Notes: generated by a model not told the origin, from the letters alone. Shown: positions 8,775-17,543, counted from the first letter of the stretch. The stretch: DNA of 64,000 nucleotides from Pseudomonas sp. Au-Pse12 (GCF_021341665.1 NZ_JAJTTH010000005.1:496001-560000); one strand, 5' to 3'. Program-made: numbers and translations.

Positions 8775-10280
8775 ATGTGTGGCATCGTCGGTATCGTCGG
8801 TAAGTCGAACGTCAATCAGGCGCTGTATGACGCGCTAACCGTCCTCCAGCACCGCGGCCAGGACGCTGCCGGTATCGTGACCAGCCATGATGGCCGGTTA
8901 TTCCTGCGCAAGGACAATGGCCTGGTACGTGATGTGTTCCAGCAGCGGCACATGCAGCGCCTGGTGGGGCACATGGGCATTGGCCATGTGCGTTATCCAA
9001 CCGCAGGCAGCTCGACCTCGGCCGAGGCCCAGCCGTTCTACGTCAACTCGCCTTACGGCATTACCCTGGCGCACAACGGCAACCTGACCAATGTTGAGCA
9101 GTTGGCCAAGGAGATCTACGAATCAGACCTGCGCCACGTCAACACCAACTCCGACTCTGAAGTGCTGCTCAACGTGTTCGCTCACGAGTTGGCCCAGCGC
9201 GGCAAGCTGCAGCCTACCGAGGAAGACGTGTTTGCTGCGGTGACTGATGTGCACAACCGCTGCGTCGGTGGTTATGCGGTGGTGGCCATGATCACCGGTT
9301 ACGGTATCGTCGGTTTCCGCGACCCTCACGGCATCCGCCCGATCGTTTTCGGCCAGCGTCATACCGACGAAGGCGTGGAGTACATGATCGCCTCGGAAAG
9401 CGTTTCCCTGGATGTGCTGGGCTTCACCCTGATTCGCGACCTGGCCCCGGGTGAGGCGGTCTACATCACTGAAGAGGGCAAGCTCTACACCCGTCAGTGC
9501 GCGACCAATCCGCAGCTCACTCCATGCATTTTCGAACACGTCTACCTGGCTCGTCCGGATTCGATCATCGACGGCGTTTCGGTCTACAAGGCGCGTCTGC
9601 GCATGGGCGAGAAGCTGGCCGAGAAGATTCTGCGCGAGCGTCCTGAGCATGATATCGACGTGGTGATCCCGATTCCGGACACCAGCCGCACCGCGGCGCT
9701 GGAACTGGCCAACCACCTGGGGGTCAAGTTCCGCGAAGGTTTCGTGAAGAACCGCTACATCGGTCGTACCTTCATCATGCCGGGCCAGGCGGCGCGGAAA
9801 AAATCCGTGCGCCAGAAGCTCAATGCCATCGAGCTGGAGTTCCGCGGCAAGAACGTGATGCTGGTGGACGACTCCATCGTTCGCGGTACCACCTGCAAGC
9901 AGATCATTCAGATGGCTCGCGAGGCCGGCGCGAAGAACGTCTACTTCTGCTCCGCTGCGCCAGCAGTGCGTTACCCGAACGTGTATGGCATCGACATGCC
10001 GAGCGCCCATGAGTTGATCGCCCACAATCGTTCGACCCAGGACGTGGCTGACCTGATCGGCGCCGACTGGCTGATCTATCAGGACCTGCCGGACCTGATC
10101 GAAGCGGTCGGTGGCGGCAAGATCAAGATCGAGAACTTCGATTGCGCGGTGTTTGACGGCAAGTACGTCACCGGTGACGTCGACGAGGCCTATCTGAACA
10201 AGATCGAGAACGCTCGTAACGATGCTTCCAAGGCCAAGACCCAGGCGGTCAGCGCCATCATCGATCTGTACAACAACTGA
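8775..10280 (+). CDS. purF: Amidophosphoribosyltransferase PurF
   Basis: Commits PRPP to purine synthesis by transferring glutamine nitrogen to form phosphoribosylamine. The start is fixed at ATG 8775 because the next residue is the N-terminal nucleophile Cys of MCGIVGIVG. The 501-residue protein has the Ntn glutaminase domain (HRGQDAAG, then RYPTAGSS and AHNGNL) and a type I phosphoribosyltransferase domain with the PRPP loop VMLVDDSIVRGTT. A long C-terminal tail follows. It lies between cvpA and metZ. Confidence 0.98.
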   Translation: MCGIVGIVGKSNVNQALYDALTVLQHRGQDAAGIVTSHDGRLFLRKDNGLVRDVFQQRHMQRLVGHMGIGHVRYPTAGSSTSAEAQPFYVNSPYGITLAHNGNLTNVEQLAKEIYESDLRHVNTNSDSEVLLNVFAHELAQRGKLQPTEEDVFAAVTDVHNRCVGGYAVVAMITGYGIVGFRDPHGIRPIVFGQRHTDEGVEYMIASESVSLDVLGFTLIRDLAPGEAVYITEEGKLYTRQCATNPQLTPCIFEHVYLARPDSIIDGVSVYKARLRMGEKLAEKILRERPEHDIDVVIPIPDTSRTAALELANHLGVKFREGFVKNRYIGRTFIMPGQAARKKSVRQKLNAIELEFRGKNVMLVDDSIVRGTTCKQIIQMAREAGAKNVYFCSAAPAVRYPNVYGIDMPSAHELIAHNRSTQDVADLIGADWLIYQDLPDLIEAVGGGKIKIENFDCAVFDGKYVTGDVDEAYLNKIENARNDASKAKTQAVSAIIDLYNN

Positions 10281-10316
10281 TCCGAGCATTTTAAGAAGAC
10301 ATTAGGAGTAGGCGGC

Positions 10317-11528
10317 ATGAGTCAGGATTGGGATGCCGGTCGGCTGGACAGCGACCTTGAAGGCGTAGCGTTCGATACCCTGGCGGTGCGCGCCGGTCAG
10401 CACCGCTCGCCGGAAGGCGAGCACGGTGATCCGATGTTCTTCACCTCCAGCTATGTGTTCCGCACCGCTGCTGATGCGGCGGCGCGGTTCGCTGGCGAAG
10501 TGCCGGGCAACGTCTATTCGCGTTACACCAACCCCACGGTGCGCTCTTTCGAGGAGCGTATCGCGGCCCTGGAAGGTGCCGAGCAGGCAGTGGCTACGGC
10601 GACCGGCATGGCGGCCATTCTCTCGGTGGTCATGAGCCTGTGCAGTGCTGGCGATCACGTGCTGGTGTCGCGCAGCGTGTTCGGCTCGACCATCAGCCTG
10701 TTCGAGAAGTATTTCAAGCGCTTCGGTGTTGAAGTCGATTACGTGCCCCTGGCGGATCTGTCCGGCTGGGATGCGGCGATCAAGAGCAACACCAAGCTGC
10801 TGTTTGTTGAATCTCCCTCCAATCCGCTGGCCGAGTTGGTGGATATCGCCGCGCTGGCCGAGGTGGCTCATGCCAAGGGCGCGATGCTGGTGGTCGACAA
10901 CTGCTTCTGCACTCCGGCCTTGCAGCAACCCTTGAAGCTGGGCGCGGACGTGGTGGTGCATTCGGCCACCAAGTTCATCGACGGCCAGGGTCGTTGCATG
11001 GGCGGCGTGGTGGCCGGGCGCAGCGAGCAGATGAAAGAAGTGGTGGGTTTCCTGCGGACGGCGGGGCCGACCCTGAGTCCGTTCAATGCCTGGATCTTCC
11101 TCAAGGGCCTCGAAACCCTGAATCTGCGCATGCGCGCCCATTGTGCCAACGCCCTGGCCCTGGCTGAGTGGCTGGAACAGCAGGATGGCGTCGAGAAAGT
11201 GCACTACGCAGGTCTTGCCAGCCACCCGCAGCACGAACTGGCCAAGCGTCAGCAGCGTGGTTTCGGTGCGGTGGTGAGTTTCGAGGTCAGGGGCGGCAAA
11301 GAGGGCGCCTGGCGCTTTATCGATGCCACCCGCCTGATTTCGATCACGGCCAACCTGGGTGACAGCAAAACCACCATTACTCATCCGAGCACGACTTCCC
11401 ACGGGCGCCTGGCGCCTCAGGAGCGTGAAGCGGCCGGGATTCGCGACAGCCTGATCCGCATTGCAGTGGGCTTGGAAGACGTGGTCGACCTGCAGGCCGA
11501 CCTGGCTCGCGGCCTGGCCGCCTTGTGA
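10317..11528 (+). CDS. metZ: O-succinylhomoserine sulfhydrylase MetZ
   Basis: PLP-dependent Cys/Met metabolism enzyme that makes homocysteine directly from O-succinylhomoserine and sulfide, the direct sulfhydrylation route used by pseudomonads. The 403-residue protein shows YSRYTNPT, the TATGMAAI loop, DNCFCTPALQQP and the PLP lysine in SATKFIDGQGR. A strong ribosome site (TAGGAGTAGG) precedes ATG 10317, 36 bases after purF. The placement after purF supports MetZ over the related MetB. Confidence 0.95.
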   Translation: MSQDWDAGRLDSDLEGVAFDTLAVRAGQHRSPEGEHGDPMFFTSSYVFRTAADAAARFAGEVPGNVYSRYTNPTVRSFEERIAALEGAEQAVATATGMAAILSVVMSLCSAGDHVLVSRSVFGSTISLFEKYFKRFGVEVDYVPLADLSGWDAAIKSNTKLLFVESPSNPLAELVDIAALAEVAHAKGAMLVVDNCFCTPALQQPLKLGADVVVHSATKFIDGQGRCMGGVVAGRSEQMKEVVGFLRTAGPTLSPFNAWIFLKGLETLNLRMRAHCANALALAEWLEQQDGVEKVHYAGLASHPQHELAKRQQRGFGAVVSFEVRGGKEGAWRFIDATRLISITANLGDSKTTITHPSTTSHGRLAPQEREAAGIRDSLIRIAVGLEDVVDLQADLARGLAAL

Positions 11529-12301
11529 TCGAGTTGTCCACGCCTCAGGGCGGCGGCAATGGCCGTGTCGCGCTGGTAACGGGTGCGGCGCGGGGCATTG
11601 GTCTGGGGATCGCGGCCTGGCTGATCAGCGAAGGTTGGCAAGTGGTGCTGACCGACCTGGATCGCGAGCGGGGTTCCAAGGTGGCCCGGGTGCTGGGTGA
11701 GAATGCCTGGTTCATCACCATGGACGTGGCCGATGAGGCGCAGGTGGCTCAGGGTGTGGCTGAGGTGCTGGGGCAGTTCGGGCGCCTGGATGCTCTGGTC
11801 TGCAATGCCGCTGTGGCCGATCCGCACAACATCACCCTGGAAAGCCTGGATCTGGCCTACTGGAATCGCGTCATGGCGGTGAACCTGGGCGGGCCGATGT
11901 TGCTGGCCAAGCACTGTGCGCCGTATCTGCGCGCGCATGGCGGCGCGATCGTCAACCTGGCGTCCACCCGTGCCCGGCAATCCGAGCCGGACAGCGAAGC
12001 CTATGCGGCAAGCAAGGGTGGCTTGCTGGCCTTGACCCATGCCCTGGCAATCAGCCTGGGGCCGGAAATTCGGGTCAATGCGGTGAGTCCGGGCTGGATC
12101 GATGCCCGTGATCCAGCGCTGCGTCGTGCCGAGCCTTTATCCGATGCCGATCATGCCCAGCATCCTGCGGGCAGGGTGGGGACGGTGGAGGATGTGGCAT
12201 CGATGGTGGCCTGGTTGCTGTCGCGCAATTCGGGTTTTGTCACCGGCCAGGAGTTCGTGGTGGATGGTGGCATGACCAAGAAAATGATTTATCAGGCGTG
12301 A
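11525..12301 (+). CDS. SDR family NAD(P)-dependent oxidoreductase
   Basis: 258-residue classical short-chain dehydrogenase. The Rossmann motif TGAARGIG is near residue 19, the NAAVAD segment is present, and the catalytic set is Ser in NLAST with YAASK. The C-terminal GQEFVVDGGMTKKM is typical of classical SDRs. An Asp after strand 2 (VVLTDLDRERG) suggests a preference for NAD(H). It starts with GTG at 11525, overlapping the metZ stop by four bases, so it is probably translated from the same message. The substrate is unknown. Confidence 0.93.
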   Translation: MIELSTPQGGGNGRVALVTGAARGIGLGIAAWLISEGWQVVLTDLDRERGSKVARVLGENAWFITMDVADEAQVAQGVAEVLGQFGRLDALVCNAAVADPHNITLESLDLAYWNRVMAVNLGGPMLLAKHCAPYLRAHGGAIVNLASTRARQSEPDSEAYAASKGGLLALTHALAISLGPEIRVNAVSPGWIDARDPALRRAEPLSDADHAQHPAGRVGTVEDVASMVAWLLSRNSGFVTGQEFVVDGGMTKKMIYQA

Positions 12302-12417
12302 GGTTGCGCCAGGCTTTAAGCGGCAGGTGAGTCGTGCGGTTGTGTGTCAGTTGCTTTTTTCTCGCGGCTGGCGGCTGGACACTTCTGCTGTTTTTGAAAA
12401 AAACTTCAAGCCTGCTA

Positions 12418-12446
12418 TTGACTTAGCTTCGTTACCTGCGTAAATT
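12418..12446 (+). promoter_or_regulatory. Promoter of the tRNA-Val/Asp/Asp unit
   Basis: TTGACT (12418-12423) and TAAATT (12441-12446) with a 17-base spacer, 21 bases before the first tRNA. Confidence 0.75.
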
Positions 12447-12467
12447 TCGCGGCCTCAGCGAAGCAAA

Positions 12468-12543
12468 GGGTGATTAGCTCAGCCGGGAGAGCGTCTGCCT
12501 TACAAGCAGAATGTCGGCGGTTCGATCCCGTCATCACCCACCA
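12468..12543 (+). tRNA. tRNA-Val (anticodon UAC)
   Basis: 76-base cloverleaf with a GGGTGAT / ATCACCC acceptor stem, loop CTTACAA giving anticodon TAC, T-arm GGTTCGATCC and an encoded CCA end. Confidence 0.97.
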
Positions 12544-12602
12544 TTTCCTGAGTGTCTTTCGCAAGAAAGACGGAAGCTTCCAAGGAAGCCTCCAACCGAC
12601 GC

Positions 12603-12679
12603 GCAGCGGTAGTTCAGTCGGTTAGAATACCGGCCTGTCACGCCGGGGGTCGCGGGTTCGAGTCCCGTCCGCTGCGCCA
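12603..12679 (+). tRNA. tRNA-Asp (anticodon GUC), copy 1
   Basis: 77-base tRNA with a GCAGCGG / CCGCTGC acceptor stem, anticodon loop CTGTCAC (GTC), T-arm GGGTTCGAGTCCC and an encoded CCA. Identical over its whole length to the copy at 12781. Confidence 0.97.
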
Positions 12680-12780
12680 TATTTTCCAAGCCAGGCTCGC
12701 CTGGTTTGAGATTGAAAAGCCTCGAAGCTTTTTGGTCAGACGATTTAAACGGTTCACATGGGCGCAAGTCCAAGCGATAC

Positions 12781-12857
12781 GCAGCGGTAGTTCAGTCGGT
12801 TAGAATACCGGCCTGTCACGCCGGGGGTCGCGGGTTCGAGTCCCGTCCGCTGCGCCA
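12781..12857 (+). tRNA. tRNA-Asp (anticodon GUC), copy 2
   Basis: Second 77-base copy, identical to the one at 12603 and 101 bases downstream of it; the spacer does not resemble the first tRNA spacer. Confidence 0.97.
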
Positions 12858-12934
12858 TATCAGCTTCAAGGATCACTGAACGCCTTGAAGCAGCGAAACA
12901 AACCCAAGGGTTTGATTCGTATCGATAGCAAAGA

Positions 12935-12962
12935 CCCTGGTCGAGAGACCGGGGTTTTTTGT
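12935..12962 (+). terminator. Terminator of the tRNA unit
   Basis: Stem CCCTGGTC / GACCGGGG (one G-T pair) with a GAGA tetraloop and a T6 run. Confidence 0.85.
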
Positions 12963-13004
12963 TTGTGGAATTTGCCTTTTGGCAGAGCCTGTTGCTTGAG
13001 CATG

Positions 13005-13031
13005 AAAAACCGCCTGTTCGGCGGTTTTTTT
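13005..13031. terminator. Bidirectional terminator between the tRNA unit and the flavoprotein gene
   Basis: ACCGCC / GGCGGT stem flanked by an A5 run and a T7 run, so it can serve both the tRNA side and the convergent minus-strand oxidoreductase gene. Confidence 0.8.
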
Positions 13032-13054
13032 GTGGCTGCGAAAAACTTGGGCTA

Positions 13055-14338
13055 TCAGAAGCCGAGCTTGTCGCGAAGGCTGTAGTACCAGGCGCCCAGG
13101 GCGGTGAATGGCGTGCGCAGCAACTGGCCGCCGGGGAAGGGGTAGTGGGGCAGGTCGGCGAAGGCGTCAAAGCGCTCCGCCTGGCCGCGCAAGGCCTCGG
13201 CCAGGACTTTGCCGGCCAGGTGGGTGTAGGTCACGCCGTGGCCGCTGCAGCCCTGGGAGTAGTAGATGTTGTCGCCCAGCCGGCCAACCTGCGGCAGGCG
13301 TGACAGGGTCAGCAGGAAGTTGCCAGTCCAGGCGTAGTCGATCTTCACGTTCTGCAGCTGTGGGAATGCCTTGAGCATCTTCGGTCGGATGATGGCCTCG
13401 ATGTTGGCTGGGTCGCGGGCGCCATACACCACGCCGCCACCGAAAATCAGGCGCTTGTCGCCGGAGAGGCGGTAGTAGTCCAGCAGGTAGTTGCAGTCTT
13501 CGACGCAGTAGTCCTGGGGCAGCAGGCTGGCAGCCAGCTCATCGCCCAGGGGTTCGGTGGTGATCACCTGGGTGCCGCACGGCATGGACTTGGCCGCCAG
13601 CTCCGGAATCAGGTTGCCCAGGTAGGCATTGCCGGCAACGATGATGAACTTGGCGCGGACTTTTCCTTCTGGGGTGTGCACCAGCGGATTGGCGCCGCGC
13701 TCGATACGGATTGCCGGGGACTGCTCGTAGATAGTGCCACCCAGGGACTCCACGGCTGCCGCTTCGCCCAGTGCCAGGTTCAGTGGGTGGATATGGCCGC
13801 CGCTCATGTCGAGCATGCCGCCCTTGTACTGATCACAGGCCACGACTTCGCGAATCCGTCGCTCGTCCAGCAATTCCAGTTGAGTGTGGCCGTAGCGCTC
13901 CCACAGGCGCTTCTGCGACTCCAGGTGGCCCATCTGCTTGCTGGTCAGCGCAGCGAACACGCCGCCGTCTTTCAGGTCGCACTGGATCTGGTACTTGGCT
14001 ACCCGTTCGCGAATGATCCTGCCGCCTTCGAACGCCATCTGTCCCAGCAGTTGTGCTTGCTTGGGGCCCACGCTGCGCTCGATCACGTCGATATCACGGC
14101 TGTAGCTGTTGACGATTTGCCCGCCATTGCGCCCTGAGGCACCAAAGCCGACCTTGGCGGCCTCCAGTACGGTCACGCGGAAGCCGCTCTCCAGAAGAAA
14201 CAGGGCGCTGGACAGGCCGGTATAGCCCGCACCGATCACGCAGACATCGGTTTCAATCTCGCCTTGCAGCATCGGGCGTTCCGGAGTCGCATTGGCCGAT
14301 GCCGCGTAATAGGACTGTGGGTAGGGAATGTTCGCCAT
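13055..14338 (-). CDS. NAD(P)/FAD-dependent oxidoreductase, gamma-glutamylputrescine oxidase-like (PuuB/OrdL family)
   Basis: 427-residue DAO-fold flavoprotein. The dinucleotide motif VIGAGYTGLSSAL (about residues 35-47) is followed by the family signature GFGASGRNGGQ and a C-terminal SQGCSGHGVTYTHLAGK segment, as in PuuB/OrdL amine oxidases that act on gamma-glutamylated polyamines or related amines. No signal peptide. The puu-type partner genes (PuuA, PuuC, PuuD) are not adjacent, so polyamine catabolism is inferred from family only. It is transcribed towards the tRNA unit and ends at a shared terminator. Confidence 0.88.
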   Translation of the reverse strand: MANIPYPQSYYAASANATPERPMLQGEIETDVCVIGAGYTGLSSALFLLESGFRVTVLEAAKVGFGASGRNGGQIVNSYSRDIDVIERSVGPKQAQLLGQMAFEGGRIIRERVAKYQIQCDLKDGGVFAALTSKQMGHLESQKRLWERYGHTQLELLDERRIREVVACDQYKGGMLDMSGGHIHPLNLALGEAAAVESLGGTIYEQSPAIRIERGANPLVHTPEGKVRAKFIIVAGNAYLGNLIPELAAKSMPCGTQVITTEPLGDELAASLLPQDYCVEDCNYLLDYYRLSGDKRLIFGGGVVYGARDPANIEAIIRPKMLKAFPQLQNVKIDYAWTGNFLLTLSRLPQVGRLGDNIYYSQGCSGHGVTYTHLAGKVLAEALRGQAERFDAFADLPHYPFPGGQLLRTPFTALGAWYYSLRDKLGF

Positions 14339-14484
14339 CCTGCGACCTCATGTGTTTAATATATTTTACGAGTGCGCCGATGCTACCTGAGTTGCAAATG
14401 AGCTGCCAGACAGGAGAAAAAACTTCTTCACGCTCGGAAAATTAAAAAATTCGCATATTCATAGGCTTAGCTGCAAAAAAGGTG

Positions 14485-14512
14485 TTGACACCCCTCCGGA
14501 ATTCCGTAGAAT
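14485..14512 (+). promoter_or_regulatory. Promoter of tRNA-Val(GAC)
   Basis: Perfect -35 TTGACA (14485-14490), 16-base spacer, TAGAAT (14507-14512), then a GC-rich GCCGCC discriminator of the kind linked to stringent control of stable RNA genes. Confidence 0.85.
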
Positions 14513-14525
14513 GCCGCCTCACAGC

Positions 14526-14602
14526 AGGCACGTAGCTCAGTTGGTTAGAGCACCACCTTGACATGGTGGGGGTCGTTGGTTCGAGTCCAATCGCGCCTAC
14601 CA
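14526..14602 (+). tRNA. tRNA-Val (anticodon GAC)
   Basis: 77-base tRNA with anticodon loop TTGACAT (GAC) in a perfect CCACC/GGTGG stem and an encoded CCA. The acceptor stem AGGCACG / CGCGCCT has an A-C mismatch at the fifth pair. Confidence 0.95.
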
Positions 14603-14627
14603 AACAAAATCCGCTCTGCTGGGCGGT

Positions 14628-15234
14628 CTAGAAGGGGTTCACCGAGAGGTGAGCCCCTTTTTTGTTTTGGGCGATTTTAACGGCTTTGCCAAGCCCTGTT
14701 CCGAGCCTCGGTTCGATAGCGCAATTCTTTGCGCCAATAACGGCTTGAAGAGGCAGGGAGCTCGCTCGGCAAGAGCGGATGTGCGCCAGCCAATGTTCAA
14801 ACAAGGCCTCGACATTGGCGCTGGTCATCAGTGGCATTACCGCTTTCAACTGCTCGTTGCTCCAATGCCACCACTGCATTTCGAGAAGCATCTCTATGCG
14901 GCGATCGTCGAAGCGCTTGCGGATCATCTTGGCGGGGTTGCCGCCGATGATTGCATAGGGTTCCACATCTCGTGTCACCAGGGCCCGGGTGCCAATCACG
15001 GCACCGTCGCCGATCTTGATGCCTGGCATGACTACGGCTTCGGAGCCGATCCAGACGTCATTGCCAATCAGCTTGTCGACACCTTCATCACGAGGAAGGT
15101 AGCGCGCAATCATCAAAACTGTGGCCGTGGTAATAGCCGGAGTAGTAGCTGTAGCGTCCAACCCGGATATTCGGATGGGTAACTTGCCGGTCCAGTGTGA
15201 TGCCTTTGAAGGGGCTTTCGAAGTAGTTGTTCAT
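14628..15234 (-). pseudogene. CatB-type (xenobiotic) acetyltransferase, decayed
   Basis: A hexapeptide-repeat acetyltransferase of the CatB/Vat class, broken in several ways. The true N-terminus is visible from ATG 15234 (MNNYFESPFKGITLDRQV... then YYHGHSFDDCA), but that frame stops shortly after; the rest (RYLPRDEGVDKLI, then GNDVWIGSEAVVMPGIKIG) lies in another frame, consistent with loss of two bases in a GC repeat near 15103. In family members some 50 residues separate VDKLI from IGNDVW, including the catalytic-His GHRHDW segment; here they are joined directly. The C-terminal part runs on into the tRNA terminator, so the normal stop is probably lost too. No functional enzyme is expected. 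Confidence 0.85.
14632..14662 (+). terminator. Terminator of tRNA-Val(GAC)
   Basis: 12-bp stem AAGGGGTTCACC / GGTGAGCCCCTT (one G-T pair) with a GAGA loop and a T6 run. It overlaps the end of the decayed acetyltransferase frame on the other strand. Confidence 0.85.
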
Positions 15235-15383
15235 TGGCGTTTTCGCTCCATGTCTTCAGCTGCCGCTGCAGGTACCGCATCGGTTGCTGGTTGAAGATCT
15301 TTTACGTATTGCCCTGGTGTTTTCTGCCGTCAGCCGCGCACGCGGGAAGCCGTCATGCGAGCGGCTCCCCAAGCGAGGGATGA

Positions 15384-16001
15384 TCAGTCCTGGGGGATAA
15401 ACGCGCTGCCACTGAAGGTACGCACGGCATTGCCCCGTTCCACCTGGTGATGGGCGTCGCGGCGCTGCAAGCGAAGTTCCTGTGCGGACTGTTGTTGCCG
15501 GGCCGCAAGGCGCTGCTGGATCAACAGCTGGGCCAGGCGCTTGTTGTCATGCTGGCTGCGCTCGGATTGCACCTTGATGCTGATGCCGGTCGCTACATGG
15601 GTAGCGCGCACCGCGGAGTCGGTCTTGTTGACGTGTTGCCCGCCGGGGCCGGAGGCGCGCATGGTTTCGAAGCGGATCTCGCCGTCCGTGGATTTCGCCG
15701 GGGCACTGAACGGCTGGCCGGCGAAATACCAGTTCTTGCGCCGGTGCGCGGGTCGGTAAGGGCTTTTGCACACCCACAGCAGGGTGCCTGTCCAGCGTTC
15801 GGCCAGGCTTGCAGCGTGCTCGCCATCGAGGCTGAGCAGCACCGAGCGATGGGTGTCGTGGGCCTCGCCGGCAACCAGCTCGACAATGTCGAGGCGCACG
15901 TTCTGCGCTGCGGCTTCGTGATGCAGCAGACGCAGTGCCCGGGTGACCGCCAGTTCGCACTCGGCAGGCCCCTGGGCGGAAGATAGCTGGAGCAGCATCA
16001 T
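15384..16001 (-). CDS. prfH: Peptide chain release factor homologue PrfH (RF-H)
   Basis: 205-residue class I release-factor-like protein lacking the stop-codon-reading domain. It keeps the peptidyl-tRNA hydrolysis motif GPGGQHVNKTDSAV (GGQ near residues 120-122). Family members are encoded beside RtcB2 ligases; published work on E. coli RtcB2-PrfH indicates that PrfH frees ribosomes cut in the decoding-centre rRNA so the break can be religated. ATG 16001 is chosen because it overlaps the rtcB stop as TGATG; a GTG at 16010 would add three residues. Probably translationally coupled to rtcB. Confidence 0.93.
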   Translation of the reverse strand: MMLLQLSSAQGPAECELAVTRALRLLHHEAAAQNVRLDIVELVAGEAHDTHRSVLLSLDGEHAASLAERWTGTLLWVCKSPYRPAHRRKNWYFAGQPFSAPAKSTDGEIRFETMRASGPGGQHVNKTDSAVRATHVATGISIKVQSERSQHDNKRLAQLLIQQRLAARQQQSAQELRLQRRDAHHQVERGNAVRTFSGSAFIPQD

Positions 16002-17134
16002 CAGCAGCACCCCCGACGTTTGTAGGTCAGTACCGGTTTGAGCCGGGCGATGATTTTCACCAGGCCAGCGTCGCGCAGGCTGCCCACCACGCTGTCGATG
16101 CTCTTGTAGGCTTCGGGCGCCTCTTCGTACATCAGGCTGCGGTCTTCACAGATCACCCGGCTGCCCAGTTGGGTACGCTTGAGTTGATCGAAGCTGAAGC
16201 GTGTTGCCAGGCGGCCCTTGCAGTCGCTGCGTAGCCATTTGCGTCCGGCGCCGTGAGCCAGGGAGAAAAGGCTCAACGACGTGGCTATCGGCTGCACCAG
16301 GTAGCTGTAGTCGCCGCGGGAGCCAGGAATCACCACTGGGCCCTGGTCCGAAGGCGTGGCGCCCTTGCGATGCAGCCAGCCCGACACGCCGTCGACCTGC
16401 GCCGGGGACACCAGGTTGTGGTTGATGTCCAGCAGTGAATGGCCCTTGGCTCGCAGGTTGTGCAGCAAGCGTTCGGCAATCAACCACCGATTGGCTTCGG
16501 CAAAACGCAGGGCCTGGTCATGTTCCTGCAGGTACTGGCTGCCAGCGAGACTGTCCATCATCAGGCCGCTGTGACCGTGTTGTTCGACGTGGCGCCGCAA
16601 AATGGCTTCGCCCAGGCCGCGCGAGCCGCTGTGCACCAGTAGCAGCAGGGCTTTCGGGTCCAGTTTCAGCGCCTGCAAGGCGTCGGTGTCGTGGACCTGA
16701 TCGAGCTGTTGCAGTTCGGCGAAGTGGTTGCCACCGCCGATGGTGCCCAGGGAGTGTTCGTGGCCGCTGGCGGGCAGTGCCAATTGCGCTCGTTGTTCAT
16801 CCCATTGTTCATCCAGGGGAAGGTCGATGTTGCCGATTTTCTTTTCCAGCTTGTCGAGATTCAGGCGAGTGCTGGAAAGGTCGGTTTGCCACAGCGCCAT
16901 GCCGCAGCCAATGTCGTTGCCCACCAGTGCCGGATAGGCCATTTCGGTGGAGAAAAATGCAGCACCTACCGGATAGCCTCGGCCTGGGTGCAGGTCCGGC
17001 ATGCCGACGACCTGGCGCATGCCGGGCAGTTGGGCGGTGGTGTGCAGTTGCTGGAGCGCTTTGTCTTCGATCCAGGTGGTGTCGGAGGCGATCAGAGAGA
17101 CGCCGTTCGACAAATGACGGATGCAAGTGTCCAT
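16001..17134 (-). CDS. rtcB: RNA 2',3'-cyclic phosphate / 5'-OH ligase RtcB (RtcB2 type)
   Basis: GTP-dependent RNA ligase that seals 2',3'-cyclic-phosphate and 5'-OH ends through a guanylated His. The 377-residue protein has the manganese-binding VGNDIGCGMALW (Asp 74, Cys 77), GGGNHFAEL, LVHSGSRGLG, GSRGDYSYLV and the guanylation site SLAHGAGRKW (His about 294). It ends GCC, as do several RtcB proteins. ATG 17134 follows an AGGAA; a TTG six bases upstream is possible. The pairing with prfH marks this as the ribosome-repair type rather than the rtcA-linked housekeeping type. No rtcR gene is nearby. Confidence 0.95.
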   Translation of the reverse strand: MDTCIRHLSNGVSLIASDTTWIEDKALQQLHTTAQLPGMRQVVGMPDLHPGRGYPVGAAFFSTEMAYPALVGNDIGCGMALWQTDLSSTRLNLDKLEKKIGNIDLPLDEQWDEQRAQLALPASGHEHSLGTIGGGNHFAELQQLDQVHDTDALQALKLDPKALLLLVHSGSRGLGEAILRRHVEQHGHSGLMMDSLAGSQYLQEHDQALRFAEANRWLIAERLLHNLRAKGHSLLDINHNLVSPAQVDGVSGWLHRKGATPSDQGPVVIPGSRGDYSYLVQPIATSLSLFSLAHGAGRKWLRSDCKGRLATRFSFDQLKRTQLGSRVICEDRSLMYEEAPEAYKSIDSVVGSLRDAGLVKIIARLKPVLTYKRRGCC

Positions 17135-17317
17135 GTCCAATTCCTGATTGGAAAAAATATTCAGGTAATGGCAGGACGAAGCGGGGGTTAAGCGAAGGCG
17201 CTAACGGGTAGCGGTTGCAGCGTTTAAACCAGGCACGTCCTGCAAGGGGTGATCAGCTGTTGCATGGTGGATCTCCTTGGCAAAAGTGTGGAAAGGGCGC
17301 GCAGGGTAATCCTTTGT

Positions 17318-17543
17318 CGGTGGGGCTGGCAATGGGTGTGGTGAAACAAAATGCACCTTTTGTGGCGTCCACGGTCGTAAAAGCATCACCGACCTGCTTT
17401 ACCTGCTGACCGGCGAGCGTTCCCGGTTGTCCGAGGGCAGCCTGAGCCGGAATGAAAGCGCCATTATCCAGAACTACCGGCATCTGGGTGGCGAGGACCA
17501 GGAAGCCATCGCCCAGTTGGCATCGTCGCTGGCAGAGTGTTGA
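17318..17543 (+). pseudogene. Possible C-terminal remnant of an XRE-type regulator
   Basis: An open frame without a start codon ends in ITDLLYLLTGERS, SLSRNESAIIQNY and EAIAQLASSLAEC followed by TGA. This pattern (a YLLTG turn, then a Ser-Leu-Ser-x-x-Glu helix and a final alanine-rich helix) resembles the tail of phage-repressor-like XRE regulators common in Pseudomonas. No helix-turn-helix region is left in the 180 bases upstream. The rest of 17135-17632 holds no recognisable gene. The assignment is a pattern judgement only. Confidence 0.35.
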
